Below are positions 8,475-18,518 of a stretch of DNA of 64,000 bases, in pieces. The stretch is from the NCBI GenBank assembly GCA_003217735.2, contig CP031585.1, positions 62,001 through 126,000 on the forward strand. Reading direction: 5' to 3'. Source of the DNA: Marinibacterium anthonyi. Its GTDB lineage: Bacteria; Pseudomonadota; Alphaproteobacteria; Rhodobacterales; Rhodobacteraceae. The translations under genes were made by a program, and so were the position numbers. The notes beneath the pieces were generated by a model, which was not told the origin of the DNA, did no database searches, and saw only the letters and a program-made list of their open reading frames with translations. Numbering within the stretch: position 1 is the first letter of the stretch; every line of letters starts with the position of its first letter.

Positions 8475-8508
8475 GACATAGGCAATCAGGATCACAGGGG
8501 TGTGACAC
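8475..8508 (-). promoter_or_regulatory. candidate Pho box and -10 upstream of plcP
   Basis: Read on the minus strand, 8508-8491 gives GTGTCAC-ACCC-CTGTGAT. These are two 7-base units 11 bases apart, matching the PhoB consensus CTGTCAT repeat at 5 and 6 of 7 positions. Ten bases further on is TATGTC (8475-8480) as a possible -10, the spacing expected when PhoB replaces the -35. It lies 58 bases before the GTG start of plcP. Inference from sequence pattern only. Confidence 0.5.
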
Positions 8509-8618
8509 CGGACAGGGACGCCCTGTCGCAGTCGGGGATCCGCCGGGATCCCCTGTCGGGTTGCCCTTGCGCTGCCGGCCGCGGGGCCGCATGCCCTTCG
8601 CCCGCACGTCACATGTAT

Positions 8619-8635
8619 GCGCAACAATGTTGCGC
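8619..8635. promoter_or_regulatory. 17-bp perfect palindrome before panB
   Basis: GCGCAACA-A-TGTTGCGC is a perfect inverted repeat in the divergent plcP/panB spacer, 66 bases before the panB ATG. It has the form of a dimeric-repressor operator. The same half-site (TGTTGCG/CGCAACA) occurs in the monooxygenase promoter near 12.5 kb. The protein that binds it is unknown. Confidence 0.45.
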
Positions 8636-8701
8636 GTGCTTGCAAACCGGGCCGCTTGCGCTTAGCTACCTGCCCCAACGTCACACGATCGGGGGGCCCA
8701 G

Positions 8702-9529
8702 ATGAGCCAATCCAGACCGCAGAAGGCCCTGAGCGCCGCCGACATCCGGGCAAGAAAGGGCGGCACGCCGCTGGTCTGCCTGACCGCCTATACCACGCCA
8801 ATCGCGCGGATCGCCGATGCCCATTGCGACCTGGTGCTGGTGGGCGATAGCGTCGGGATGGTGCTGCACGGCCTGCCCTCGACCCTGTCGGTGACGATGG
8901 AGATGATGATCCTGCACGGCCAGGCCGTGGCGCGCGGGCTGGACCGGGCGCTGATGGTCGTCGACATGCCGTTTGCCAGCTACGAGGAAAGCCCCGCCCA
9001 GGCGTTTCGCAACGCCGCCCGGCTGATGGCCGAAACCGGGGCCGGCGCGGTCAAGCTGGAAGGCGGGCGCCACATGGCCGAAACGATCCGCTTTTTGGTG
9101 GCGCGCGGCATCCCGGTGATGGCCCATATCGGCCTGACCCCGCAGGCGGTGAACGCGATCGGCGGCTACCGGGTGCAGGGCAGGGGGGCCGACGGGGCGC
9201 GCATTCTGGAAGATGCCCGCGCGGTGGCGGATGCGGGGGCGTTTTCGGTGGTGCTGGAAAAGGTGCCCGCCGCGCTGGCCGACCGGATCACCGCCGAAAT
9301 CGCCATTCCCACCGTGGGCATCGGCGCGTCCGTCGCGTGCGACGGGCAGGTTCTGGTGATCGACGACATGCTGGGGCTGTTCGACGCGTTCCAGCCGAAA
9401 TTCGTGAAACGTTACGCCCACCTGGCCGCCGATGCCGCACAGGCCGTGCGGCTGTACGCGGAAGAGGTCCGCGCCCGCGCCTTCCCCGCCCCAGAACATG
9501 TCTTTGCCGACGAAGGAGCCGGGTCATGA
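8702..9529 (+). CDS. panB: 3-methyl-2-oxobutanoate hydroxymethyltransferase PanB
   Basis: A 275-residue PanB. It shows the start block [19 protein letters not shown], the metal-site sequence [14 protein letters not shown] (Asp near residue 50), VVDMPFASY, and VKLEGG. Later come HIGLTPQ, the catalytic Glu in SVVLEKVP and the sequence [23 protein letters not shown]. It moves a one-carbon unit from methylene-tetrahydrofolate to 2-oxoisovalerate, giving ketopantoate, the first committed step to pantothenate and CoA. Its stop overlaps the panC start by four bases. Length is normal for the family (about 264-280). Confidence 0.96.
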   Translation: MSQSRPQKALSAADIRARKGGTPLVCLTAYTTPIARIADAHCDLVLVGDSVGMVLHGLPSTLSVTMEMMILHGQAVARGLDRALMVVDMPFASYEESPAQAFRNAARLMAETGAGAVKLEGGRHMAETIRFLVARGIPVMAHIGLTPQAVNAIGGYRVQGRGADGARILEDARAVADAGAFSVVLEKVPAALADRITAEIAIPTVGIGASVACDGQVLVIDDMLGLFDAFQPKFVKRYAHLAADAAQAVRLYAEEVRARAFPAPEHVFADEGAGS

Positions 9530-10413
9530 AGATCATCCGCCGCAAGGCCGAATTGCGGGACCTGACGCGCGCCTGGCGCCGCGCGGGCGACACCATCGGC
9601 GTGGTGCCCACCATGGGCGCGCTGCACGCCGGTCACCTGAGCCTGGTCGAAGCCGCCAAGGCGCGCGGCGGGCGGGTGATCGTGACGCTGTTCGTCAACC
9701 CGCGCCAGTTCAACAGCCCCGAGGACCTGGCGAAATACCCCCGGACCGAGGACAGCGACGCCGTCAAGCTCGCGCCCTATGACGTGGACGTGCTGTATGT
9801 GCCCGAGCCCGAGGAGATCTATCCCGAAGGCTTTGCCACCACCGTTTCGGTCGCCGGTGTCAGCGAAGGGCTGTGCGGCGCGGACCGGCCGGGGCATTTC
9901 GACGGGGTGGCGACGGTGGTGAGCAAGCTGTTGCTGCAGACCGACGCCGATTGCGCCTTTTTCGGCGAGAAGGATTACCAGCAACTGCAGGTCGTGCGCC
10001 GCCTGGCCACCGACCTGGACCTGAAGACCGAGATCGTCGGCTGCGCCACCATCCGCGAGGACGACGGGCTGGCCATGTCGTCGCGCAACCTGCGGCTGGA
10101 CAGCGAAGCGCGCGGCACGGCCGGGGTGATCCCCCGGGTCCTGACGGGGGCGGCGGCGTCGCTGCAACAGGGCGTGCCGGTCGCGCAGGTGCTGGACCGG
10201 GCGCGGCGCGCGCTGGTGAACGAAGGGGTGGACAGGATCGACTACCTGGAACTCAGGCGCGACCCCGACCTTGCGCCGGTCACAACGCCCGAGCAGCCCT
10301 GCCGGCTGTTCGTCGCCGCCTGGTTGCACGGTGTACGGCTGATCGACAATGTCCCGGTCGGCGCGCGGTCGCCCCGCCTGGCCGACACCGGGCGCAGTGT
10401 CCAGCCGGCCTGA
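9526..10413 (+). CDS. panC: pantothenate synthetase PanC
   Basis: A 295-residue PanC that joins pantoate and beta-alanine with ATP. The nucleotide-binding [13 protein letters not shown] sits at residues 27-39, followed by [35 protein letters not shown] and the KMSKS-like MSSRN lie further on. The ATG overlaps the panB stop (ATGA), so the two enzymes are coupled. The last 15 or so residues (from VPVGARSPR on) are more variable than the rest. With panB it covers two of the three dedicated pantothenate steps; panD and panE are not in the window. Confidence 0.96.
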   Translation: MKIIRRKAELRDLTRAWRRAGDTIGVVPTMGALHAGHLSLVEAAKARGGRVIVTLFVNPRQFNSPEDLAKYPRTEDSDAVKLAPYDVDVLYVPEPEEIYPEGFATTVSVAGVSEGLCGADRPGHFDGVATVVSKLLLQTDADCAFFGEKDYQQLQVVRRLATDLDLKTEIVGCATIREDDGLAMSSRNLRLDSEARGTAGVIPRVLTGAAASLQQGVPVAQVLDRARRALVNEGVDRIDYLELRRDPDLAPVTTPEQPCRLFVAAWLHGVRLIDNVPVGARSPRLADTGRSVQPA

Positions 10414-10549
10414 GGCCGGGCCGTCAGTTCGGCGGCCGTCGGCAGCCCGGGGATCGTTCCCCGAGCCGCTGTTTCCTGGCGCCGCCTGACACGGGCCGGC
10501 TGTGCCGGGCCAACCCGATGCGTCCCGCCCCGGACGCCGGATTGGAAAA

Positions 10550-10603
10550 CGCCCGGCCCGGGAGGGGAACCGGGCGCCGGTGCATCACGCGAGGTGATGC
10601 ACC
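10550..10603 (-). terminator. intrinsic terminator after the monooxygenase gene
   Basis: On the minus strand the stem CGCCCGG/CCGGGCG (10550-10576) is followed by TTTTCC. A second perfect inverted repeat, GGTGCATCAC/GTGATGCACC (10579-10603, 5-base loop), spans the stop codon of the monooxygenase gene. The pair lies between convergent panC and the monooxygenase gene and probably ends transcription of the latter. Confidence 0.6.
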
Positions 10604-12384
10604 TCCTGCAGGCCGTAGACGGGGGTGTCCAAGCCCTCCATCCGGGCCTTCAGCTGCAGGGCAAGGTAAAGCGAATAATGCCGCGACTGGTGCAGGTTGC
10701 CGCCGTGGAACCACAGGTTCGGTTGCCGGGTCGGTTTCCACATGTTGCGCTGCTCGCCTTCCCAGGGGCCCGGGTCCTTGGTGGTGTCCGATCCCAGCCC
10801 CCAGACCTTGCCGACCTTGTCCGCGACCTCCTGGCTGATCAGGTCGGCGGCCCAGCCGTTCATGCTGCCGTAACCGGTGGCCATGACGACCAGGTCGGCT
10901 TCAAGCCGGGTGCCGTCGGCCAGCACCACCGCCGTTTCGTCAAAGTGGTCCACCTGGCCCTTCACCAGCTTGACCTTGCCGTCGATGATCAGCTGGCTGG
11001 CGCCCACGTCGATGTAATAGCCCGACCCGCGCCGCAGGTATTTCATGAACAGCCCCGATCCGTCGTCGCCCCAATCCAGGTCGAACCCCGCCTTTTCGAG
11101 CCCCGCGTAGAAATCGGCATCGCGTTCGCGCATCCGGTCGTACAGCGGGATCTGGAATTCGTGCATGATCCGGTAGGGCAGCGAGGCAAAGATCATGTCG
11201 GCCTTTTCGGTCGTCACCCCGCTGGCCACGGCCTCTTCGGAATACAGCGCGCCCAGGCCGATATCCATCAGCGTGTCGGACCGCACGATATGGGTCGACG
11301 ACCGCTGCACCATGGTCACGTCGGCATCCGCTTCCCAGAGCGCGGCGCAGATGTCATGGGCGGAATTGTTCGACCCGATCACGACGACCTTCTTGCCGGT
11401 CCAGGCATCCGGTCCCTCGTGCTGCGAGGAATGCTGGATCGTGCCGCTGAAGCTGTCCATGCCCGGGAACGAAGGCAGGTTCGGCCTGCCCGACATGCCG
11501 GTCGCCAGCACCAGCTGCGTGGGCTTCAGCACCACCTTTTCGCCGTCGCGGTCGACCTCGACCGTCCAGGTGCCGGTGGCTTCGTCAAAGCTGGCCTTCC
11601 GGACCGTCGAGCGGGTCCAGTAGGTCAGCTCCATCACCTTCGTGTACATCTCCAGCCAGTCGCCGACCTTGTCCTTGGGCGTGAAGACGGGCCAGGTGTC
11701 CGGGAACTTGATGTAGGGCAGGTGGTCGTACCAGATCGGATCGTGCAGGCACAGCGACTTGTAGCGGCTGCGCCATTGGTCGCCGGGGCGGTCGTGCTTG
11801 TCCAACACGATGGTCGGCACGCCAAGCTGGCGCAGACGCGCGCCAAGCGCGATGCCGCCCTGTCCGCCGCCGACGATCACGGTGTAGGGCTGCGTGCCGT
11901 AGCCCAGCGAGGCCTCCTCTGCCTCGCGCCGTTCCTTCCAGCTTGCGCGGTTCTTCTGCGCGCCATGTTCGGCCCCCAACGGGCGCCGCCGGCCGCGAGG
12001 TTCCTCGTACCCCTTCAGTTCCTGCAGCGCCGTCAGCAGGGTCCAGATCCGGCCGTTCTTCAGCCGCATCAGCCCCCAGCCCCGGCCCGCCTTGGTTTCG
12101 AACGTGATCCACGCGGTGATCACGCCGCCGTCCTCTGCCGGCGCCTCGCCGTCCTGGATCCGGAACTGGCCCGGCTGCGTCCGGGCCAACTGCTGCGTCA
12201 GCAAGTCGGCCACGCCCTCGGGGCCTTCCACGGTCTTGAGGTTCCAGCTGACGGATATGAGGTCGCGCCAGTAACTGTCGGTGGCGAACAGGGCCGCTGC
12301 GGCGGCCACGTCGCCGGCTTCCAGCGCGGCGTTCAACGTGTCCAGAACCTCCTGGGTCTGGGTGGTGGCGGTCGAGTCAAGCAT
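10585..12384 (-). CDS. SnoaL-like domain fused to a flavin-dependent monooxygenase/oxidoreductase
   Basis: A 599-residue protein in two parts. Residues 1-125 resemble a SnoaL/NTF2-like cone domain. From about residue 165 there is an FAD/NAD(P) oxidoreductase: FAD motif GGGQGG, an FMO-like FSGTIQHS segment (FxGxxxH), and a second Rossmann motif VVVIGSNNSAHDI. The late VMATGYG strand is characteristic of flavin monooxygenases and YUCCA-like enzymes. An AGGAGG ribosome site precedes the ATG. It is preceded on the same strand by an AcoR-like regulator with a set of inverted repeats between them, so it is the likely target. Substrate unknown; oxidation of a small ketone, amine or aromatic acid is possible. 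Confidence 0.75.
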   Translation of the reverse strand: MLDSTATTQTQEVLDTLNAALEAGDVAAAAALFATDSYWRDLISVSWNLKTVEGPEGVADLLTQQLARTQPGQFRIQDGEAPAEDGGVITAWITFETKAGRGWGLMRLKNGRIWTLLTALQELKGYEEPRGRRRPLGAEHGAQKNRASWKERREAEEASLGYGTQPYTVIVGGGQGGIALGARLRQLGVPTIVLDKHDRPGDQWRSRYKSLCLHDPIWYDHLPYIKFPDTWPVFTPKDKVGDWLEMYTKVMELTYWTRSTVRKASFDEATGTWTVEVDRDGEKVVLKPTQLVLATGMSGRPNLPSFPGMDSFSGTIQHSSQHEGPDAWTGKKVVVIGSNNSAHDICAALWEADADVTMVQRSSTHIVRSDTLMDIGLGALYSEEAVASGVTTEKADMIFASLPYRIMHEFQIPLYDRMRERDADFYAGLEKAGFDLDWGDDGSGLFMKYLRRGSGYYIDVGASQLIIDGKVKLVKGQVDHFDETAVVLADGTRLEADLVVMATGYGSMNGWAADLISQEVADKVGKVWGLGSDTTKDPGPWEGEQRNMWKPTRQPNLWFHGGNLHQSRHYSLYLALQLKARMEGLDTPVYGLQEVHHLA

Positions 12385-12496
12385 CGCATCTCCTCCTCTG
12401 CGCGTTTGGCTGAAGAGCAATATCGCGGACATTTCGGCGGACGATCCATCACGAGATGGGGATCGGCCCCGGAATTCGGTTCGCCGCGACGCGGCA

Positions 12497-12522
12497 TGTT
12501 GCGTCCGCAACGTCGCGCAACA
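12497..12522. promoter_or_regulatory. inverted repeats in the monooxygenase promoter
   Basis: TGTTGCG (12497-12503) and CGCAACA (12516-12522) form an inverted repeat, with another CGCAAC at 12506-12511. The cluster lies just past the 3' end of the AcoR-like gene and about 115 bases before the monooxygenase ATG. It is a good candidate operator for that regulator, by position and symmetry only. Confidence 0.5.
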
Positions 12523-12524
12523 TC

Positions 12525-14270
12525 TCAGTTGGGCGGTTGCAACCCGGCCTTTCTGATGCGGCGCAGGACCGTCGAGCGATTGACCCCCAGACGGCGCGCG
12601 GCGCGCGACATGTTCCAGCCGCAGGCTTCCATGACCTGTTCGAGCGATTGACCGGCATGGTCGGCAAGCGGAACGGCATCGACCGGCGCAGGCAGGTCGG
12701 GCTGGTCGATCACGCGCCCGTCGCAAAGGGCCACGGCCACGTCCAGCGCCTGTTCCAGCTCGCGTATGTTGCCCGGCCATTGCCGGCCCAGAAGCTCGGC
12801 GCGGGCCGAGGGCGACAGCCGCATGTCCTCGGGTGCGCGCCGCCACAGCAGCCTGTCCAGAAGCCAGCCCAGATCCTGCCGCCGGCACAGGGGCGGCAGG
12901 CCCAGTGTCGCGCCGACCAGGCGATGGAACAGCGGGCGCGGCAGGTTCAGCGCGCCGGGCGCGACGCATGTGGTCGAAATCACCCGCAGGCATGTTCTGC
13001 CATCCAGCAGGGCGGTCAGGGCGGGTGCCGTGTCCTGCGGCAGGTCTTCGATCCGGCGCAGCAACAGCGTGGTCGGGCCGGTCACGTCGCGGCAGGCCGC
13101 CTGCAACGCAGGCGTCGACAGGCCGGCGCAGTCAATTACCAGGAACCCGCCGGTCGAACCGACCATGTGGATCGCATGCGCCAGCTTGGTCTTGCCGGTC
13201 CCGGTCTCTCCGGTGATCAGCAGGGGCACCTGGGTCTGCGCCAGCCGGGCGGCCTGGGCCAGGACCCGCGCCATCGTGGGGTCACCGCTCGAAAGCCCGG
13301 CCAGGGGCCCGCCGCGCCGGCTGCTGCGCGGGGCGGTGCGCGGCGCCTGCGGGGCGATGGCATGGCCGAAAATCGCGCCGCCGTCGCGCATCTCGATGAT
13401 CCGGTCCTCGGTCGGGCGGTCGCGCATCAGGTCCGGCAGATCGTCGATGGTCAGGCTCAGCACCTCGTCGATGCGCCGACCGATGACGTCCTGCCCGATG
13501 ACATCCTGCCCTTCGGCGAACAGCCGCCGCGCCCCGCGGGTATACCCCAGAACCCGGCCCGCGCCGTCCAGCCGCACCGCGGCCTCGGGATCCACGTCCA
13601 GGAATTCCGGGCTGCCCGACAGGCGCAGCACCCAGTCGCGGCGGCTTTCGGCCATAAGGTTCGCCATCTCGACGCGGCGCGCGGCATTGGTCACCAAGCC
13701 CATGGCCAGGTCCTGGCTGCGCTTTGGCGTCGGCGAGCGCAGCAGCGAGATATCCAGCACGGCGGCCAGCCGCCCGCAGCTGTCGAAGATCGGCGCGGCG
13801 GTGCAGCTGAGCGTCGTGTGCGCGTTGCCGAAATGGTCATCCTGGTGAACCGTCACCGGTTCCTGCGTGACGATGCAGGCGCCCACGCCGCAGGTCCCCA
13901 CCAGATCCTCGGACCAGTTCGATCCCAGGTACAGCCCGGCCGGCCGCAGGTCGTCGACAAAGTGGTCATCCCCGAAGAAGTCGACACAGACACCCTTTTC
14001 ATCCGTCAGCAGCAGCACGTAATTCTGGCCGGCAACCTGCCGGAACAGGCCCTGCAGGCTGGAGCGGGCGGCGCCGATCATCCATTCCGCCTGCTTGCGG
14101 TGATCGCGCAATTCGCTGTCCGTCACGATATGCGCCGGGTCGCGGCGCATCGGGTCCATGCCGTACAGTTCGACGCAGCGCCGCCAGGACGCGGAAACGA
14201 AATTGTCGCGCCCGGTGTGACTGCCGCCCAGCACCCGTTCGATTTCCGCGACGTGCTGATGATCGCTCAT
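12525..14270 (-). CDS. AcoR/DhaR-like regulator with degenerate AAA+ domain
   Basis: A 581-residue regulator with the AcoR layout. Residues 1-60 form a helical entry (SASWRRC), about 70-190 a GAF domain, about 200-300 a PAS-like part, and about 330-510 an AAA+ domain. The protein ends with a Fis-type helix-turn-helix (ACGWNMSRAARRLGVNRSTVLRRI). Walker A is intact (GETGTGKT). The stretch that should hold ESELFG...GAFTGA is missing, and Walker B reads LLLRRIED in place of LFLDE. Known sigma-54 activators need the GAFTGA loop, so this protein probably acts in another way. It sits upstream of the monooxygenase gene, the likely target. Confidence 0.85.
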   Translation of the reverse strand: MSDHQHVAEIERVLGGSHTGRDNFVSASWRRCVELYGMDPMRRDPAHIVTDSELRDHRKQAEWMIGAARSSLQGLFRQVAGQNYVLLLTDEKGVCVDFFGDDHFVDDLRPAGLYLGSNWSEDLVGTCGVGACIVTQEPVTVHQDDHFGNAHTTLSCTAAPIFDSCGRLAAVLDISLLRSPTPKRSQDLAMGLVTNAARRVEMANLMAESRRDWVLRLSGSPEFLDVDPEAAVRLDGAGRVLGYTRGARRLFAEGQDVIGQDVIGRRIDEVLSLTIDDLPDLMRDRPTEDRIIEMRDGGAIFGHAIAPQAPRTAPRSSRRGGPLAGLSSGDPTMARVLAQAARLAQTQVPLLITGETGTGKTKLAHAIHMVGSTGGFLVIDCAGLSTPALQAACRDVTGPTTLLLRRIEDLPQDTAPALTALLDGRTCLRVISTTCVAPGALNLPRPLFHRLVGATLGLPPLCRRQDLGWLLDRLLWRRAPEDMRLSPSARAELLGRQWPGNIRELEQALDVAVALCDGRVIDQPDLPAPVDAVPLADHAGQSLEQVMEACGWNMSRAARRLGVNRSTVLRRIRKAGLQPPN

Positions 14271-14441
14271 GCAGCCGGTCCTCCCTGTGCATCATGGTAG
14301 CACGGGTGGGGCTGCCTGGCAGAAGAGACTTTCGTCGCCCGGATCCGAACGGCGCAGAACCGCCTTTCGCGGCCCGGCCCGGGGGGACCGTGGCACGCTG
14401 GATCATGCCCCACCCGCAGGGGGTGGACGACATATGTGCAG

Positions 14442-15449
14442 TTACATCAAGGCCGCCGCGATACCGGTCGGTGCGTCCAGCGGATAGTGGCAGGCGACCG
14501 CTTCGCGATCCGCGCCGCGCAGGACCGGCCGGTCGGTGCGGCACTTGTCGCGGGCAAAGGGGCAGCGCGTGTGAAACTTGCATCCCGGCGGTGGGTTCTG
14601 CGGACTGGGCCGTTCGGACTCGACCAGACCCTTGTCCGGCTTCTTGCCGCCCCCGATCCGTGGCACCGCCGCGCGCAAGGCGGCGGTGTAGGGATGGCGC
14701 GGGGCGGCAAAGAGCTGTTCGGCATTCCCGATCTCGACGATCTCGCCCAGGTACATGACCGCGACCCGGGTCGAAATCTGGCGGACCACCGCAAGGTCAT
14801 GGGCGATGAAGACGTATGTCAGAGACAGTTCATCCCGCAGATCCGCCAGCAGGTTGACGATCTGCGCCTGGATCGACACGTCCAGCGCCGAGACCGGTTC
14901 GTCGAGGATCACCAGTTCGGGGTTCAGCGCCAGCGCCCGGGCGATGCCGATGCGCTGTTTCTGTCCGCCCGAGAATTCGTGCGGGAAACGGTCGGCGTGT
15001 TCGGGGTGCAGCCCGACGCGGGCCAGAAGCCCGCGCACCCGGTCGGCGATCGCGGTTTCCGCCATGTCGGAATGGATGCGGAAGGGTTCGGCCAGCAGGT
15101 CGCCCACGCGCCGCCGCGCATTGAGCGAGGCTGCGGGGTCCTGGAACACCATCTGCATCTCGCGGCGCAGCGGGCGCAGGCGGCGCTGATCCAGATGGGT
15201 GATGTCCTGGCCCTTGATCTCCAGCTTGCCTCCGGAGATCGACTGAAGCCGCATGAGGCAGCGGCCCAGCGAGGACTTGCCGCAGCCGGATTCACCCACG
15301 ATGCCCAGCGTTTCGCCGGGCCAGACCGACAGGGTGACGCCGTTGACCGCATGCACCTTCTTGCGGCGCGCCTTGAAGGGCGATCGGCCGACCAGGTAGG
15401 TCTTGGTGAGGTTGGTGGCCTTCAGCAGGGGGGCGGGCGTGTCGGTCAT
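14442..15449 (-). CDS. dipeptide/oligopeptide ABC transporter ATPase (DppF-like)
   Basis: A 335-residue ATPase of the Dpp/Opp family. Walker A is GESGCGKS, the Q-loop is MVFQDPAASLN, the signature FSGGQKQRIGIARAL, Walker B LVILDEPVSALD and the H-loop FIAHDL. The C-terminal oligopeptide-transporter extension with its Cys pattern (GCKFHTRCPFARDKC) typical of DppF/OppF is present. It is the last gene of the SBP-DppC-DppB-DppD-DppF operon and overlaps DppD by four bases. It helps power uptake of small peptides or amides. The LuxR solo and hydrolase at the head of the locus suggest a signal-related substrate. Confidence 0.9.
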   Translation of the reverse strand: MTDTPAPLLKATNLTKTYLVGRSPFKARRKKVHAVNGVTLSVWPGETLGIVGESGCGKSSLGRCLMRLQSISGGKLEIKGQDITHLDQRRLRPLRREMQMVFQDPAASLNARRRVGDLLAEPFRIHSDMAETAIADRVRGLLARVGLHPEHADRFPHEFSGGQKQRIGIARALALNPELVILDEPVSALDVSIQAQIVNLLADLRDELSLTYVFIAHDLAVVRQISTRVAVMYLGEIVEIGNAEQLFAAPRHPYTAALRAAVPRIGGGKKPDKGLVESERPSPQNPPPGCKFHTRCPFARDKCRTDRPVLRGADREAVACHYPLDAPTGIAAALM

Positions 15450-16424
15450 GCGATGGCCTTCGAATGGGGTGCCGGGGCGGACAACCAGCAGGCAGAGCGA
15501 TGGAACCCGCCGACCATCGGCGGTTGCGCGGCGCAGGCGTCGTGGACATGGGCGCAGCGCGGCGCAAAGGCGCAGCCCACCGGCAGTTCCGACAGCCGCG
15601 GCGGGCTGCCCGGAATGGCGTCCAGCCGCGCCGGGCGGGCGCCTTCAAAGGCCGGGATCGAATGGAACAGCCCCTGGGCATAGGGGTGGCGCGGATCGGC
15701 AAGCACGGCGCGCATCGGCCCCTGTTCGACGATCTTGCCGGCGTACATGATGCTCATGCTGTCGGCGATTTCGGCCACGACGCCAAGGTCATGGGTGACC
15801 AGGATCACCGAGGATCCGAATTCGGCGCGCAGGCGCGCGATCAGGTCCAGGATCTGCGCCTGCACCGTCACGTCCAGCGCGGTGGTCGGTTCGTCCGCGA
15901 TCAGCAGCGACGGGTTGCACGACAGCGCCATGGCGATCACCACGCGCTGGCGCATGCCGCCGGACAATTCGTGCGGGTAGCGTGCCACGACCGAACCGGC
16001 ATCGGGAATGCCGACGGTATCGATCAGCCGGACCGCCCGGTCCGTCGCCACGCGGCGCGACACGCGTTCATGGGCGCGGATCTGTTCGACGATCTGGTCG
16101 CCGATCCGGTGCACCGGGGTCAGGGCGGTCATCGGGTCCTGGAAGATCATCGCCAGGGACTTGCCCCGCACCCGGTCCAGCGCCCGCCGCCCCAGCCCCA
16201 TCAGCTCCTGCCCCTCCAGCCGGATGGAACCGGACAGGACCGCGTTGGGGCTGTCGATCAGCTGCATGATCGACAGCAGCGTCTGGCTTTTGCCCGACCC
16301 GCTTTCGCCGACAAGGCCCATGATCTCGCCCCGGCCGAGCTTGAAGGAGATGCCGCGCACGGCTTCGACCAGCCCTTCCTCGGAGCGGAAGGAAACGGTG
16401 AGGTCCGTGACCTCGAGAAGGGGA

Positions 16425-16435
<11 letters not shown>
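15446..16435 (-). CDS. dipeptide/oligopeptide ABC transporter ATPase (DppD-like)
   Basis: A 329-residue Dpp/Opp ATPase, partner of the DppF-like protein downstream. Walker A is GESGSGKS, the Q-loop [12 protein letters not shown], the signature [15 protein letters not shown], Walker [13 protein letters not shown] and the H-loop VTHDLG. The C-terminal Cys motif ([15 protein letters not shown]) may bind an iron-sulfur cluster, as reported for DppD. The start chosen (MSTDPLLEV) overlaps the permease end by 11 bases; an ATG 12 codons upstream would overlap it more and adds a poorly conserved leader. Confidence 0.88.
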
Positions 16436-17398
<963 letters not shown>

Positions 17399-17399
<1 letters not shown>

Positions 17400-18436
17400 C
17401 AGCCGACCCTCACGGTGGATTTCGGATCCAGCGCGTCGCGCACGCCGTCACCCAGGATGTTGAGCGCGAGCACGGTGATCGCGATGGCGATGCCGGGGGC
17501 CAGCGCCACGATGGGGCGGGAATACAGCAGGCCCTGACCGTCCTGGATGATCGTGCCCCAGCTGGCATCGGGCGGCTGCACGCCGATCGACAGGAACGAC
17601 AGCGAACTTTCGATGATCATCGCCAGCGCCAGGATCAGCGGCACGAAGACGATGATGCGGGGGATGACGTTGGGCATGATGTCCCGGGTCAGGATCCGCA
17701 GGGGCGATGCGCCGATGCCGATGGCGGCGGTGACGAATTCGGCCGACATCAGGCCCTGCACGTGGCCCCGGATGGGGCGGGCGACATACGGAACATAGAC
17801 GATCCCGATGATGAACACCGGCAGCGCCAGAGAACCCGACCCGATGGACCACGGCCCGATGTCGATGCTCTGGTTCAGCAGCACGATGGACAGCGAGATC
17901 GCCAGCAGGAAGATCGGAAAGGCCCAGAGCACATCGAGGATGCGGGCCAGAACGCTGTCGGTGGCGCCGCCGAAGAACCCGGCGGTGACGCCGACGAGCG
18001 TGGCGATCACCAGGCACAGCACCGTGGCGCTGGCCGCGATCATCAGCGAATTGCGCCCGCCATAAAGCATCCGCGCGGCCACGTCGCGGCCCTGGTTGTC
18101 AGCGCCCAGCATGTAGGGGCCGAACGACCAGGTCGGGCCGATGGGCGTCATCCCCAGGCCCAGCCCGGTGGTCGACGCCTCGAGCACCGAACGTTCCTCG
18201 CCGTTCACGGTGATGGTGCCGTTGAGGTTGGTGACGAAGGGATTGGTGCCCGAAACATGGCTGGCATAGACCGGCGCCAGCAGGCAGGCGAGGCAGATCA
18301 GCAGCAGCACCGCCAGCGCCGTCAGCGCGGCGCGGTCGCGGCGAAACCGGCGCCAGGCGGTGGCCCATGGGCTTTCCATGGGACGGGACGCGGCGTGCTC
18401 TGGCGTGGCGTCATCGGCGGGCGCGAGCGATGTCAT
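17399..18436 (-). CDS. peptide ABC transporter permease (DppC-like)
   Basis: A 345-residue DppC/OppC permease. An N-terminal cytoplasmic part with WRRFRRDRAAL precedes the first helix (about 45-65), as usual in the family. A periplasmic loop carries LGADNQGRDVAARMLYGGRNSL, the OppC-N signature, and the EAA loop is SAEFVTAAIGIGASPLRILTRDIMPN. The ATG at 18436 was chosen; another ATG 24 codons upstream extends into a proline/glycine-rich leader that looks untranslated. The gap to the binding-protein gene is 82 bases. Confidence 0.87.
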
Positions 18437-18518
18437 GGGGTCGTCCGAAGGTATTTGGGAAAAAGGAAGCCCGTGCCCGCCGGGAAAGGCGGACACGGGG
18501 ATGGTCAAAGGGCGTGGA

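Noticed and set aside
8434-8607. An N-terminal extension of plcP by 58 residues
   Set aside because: The extra residues are Gly/Pro/Arg-rich with no family likeness and would put the promoter-like box inside the gene.
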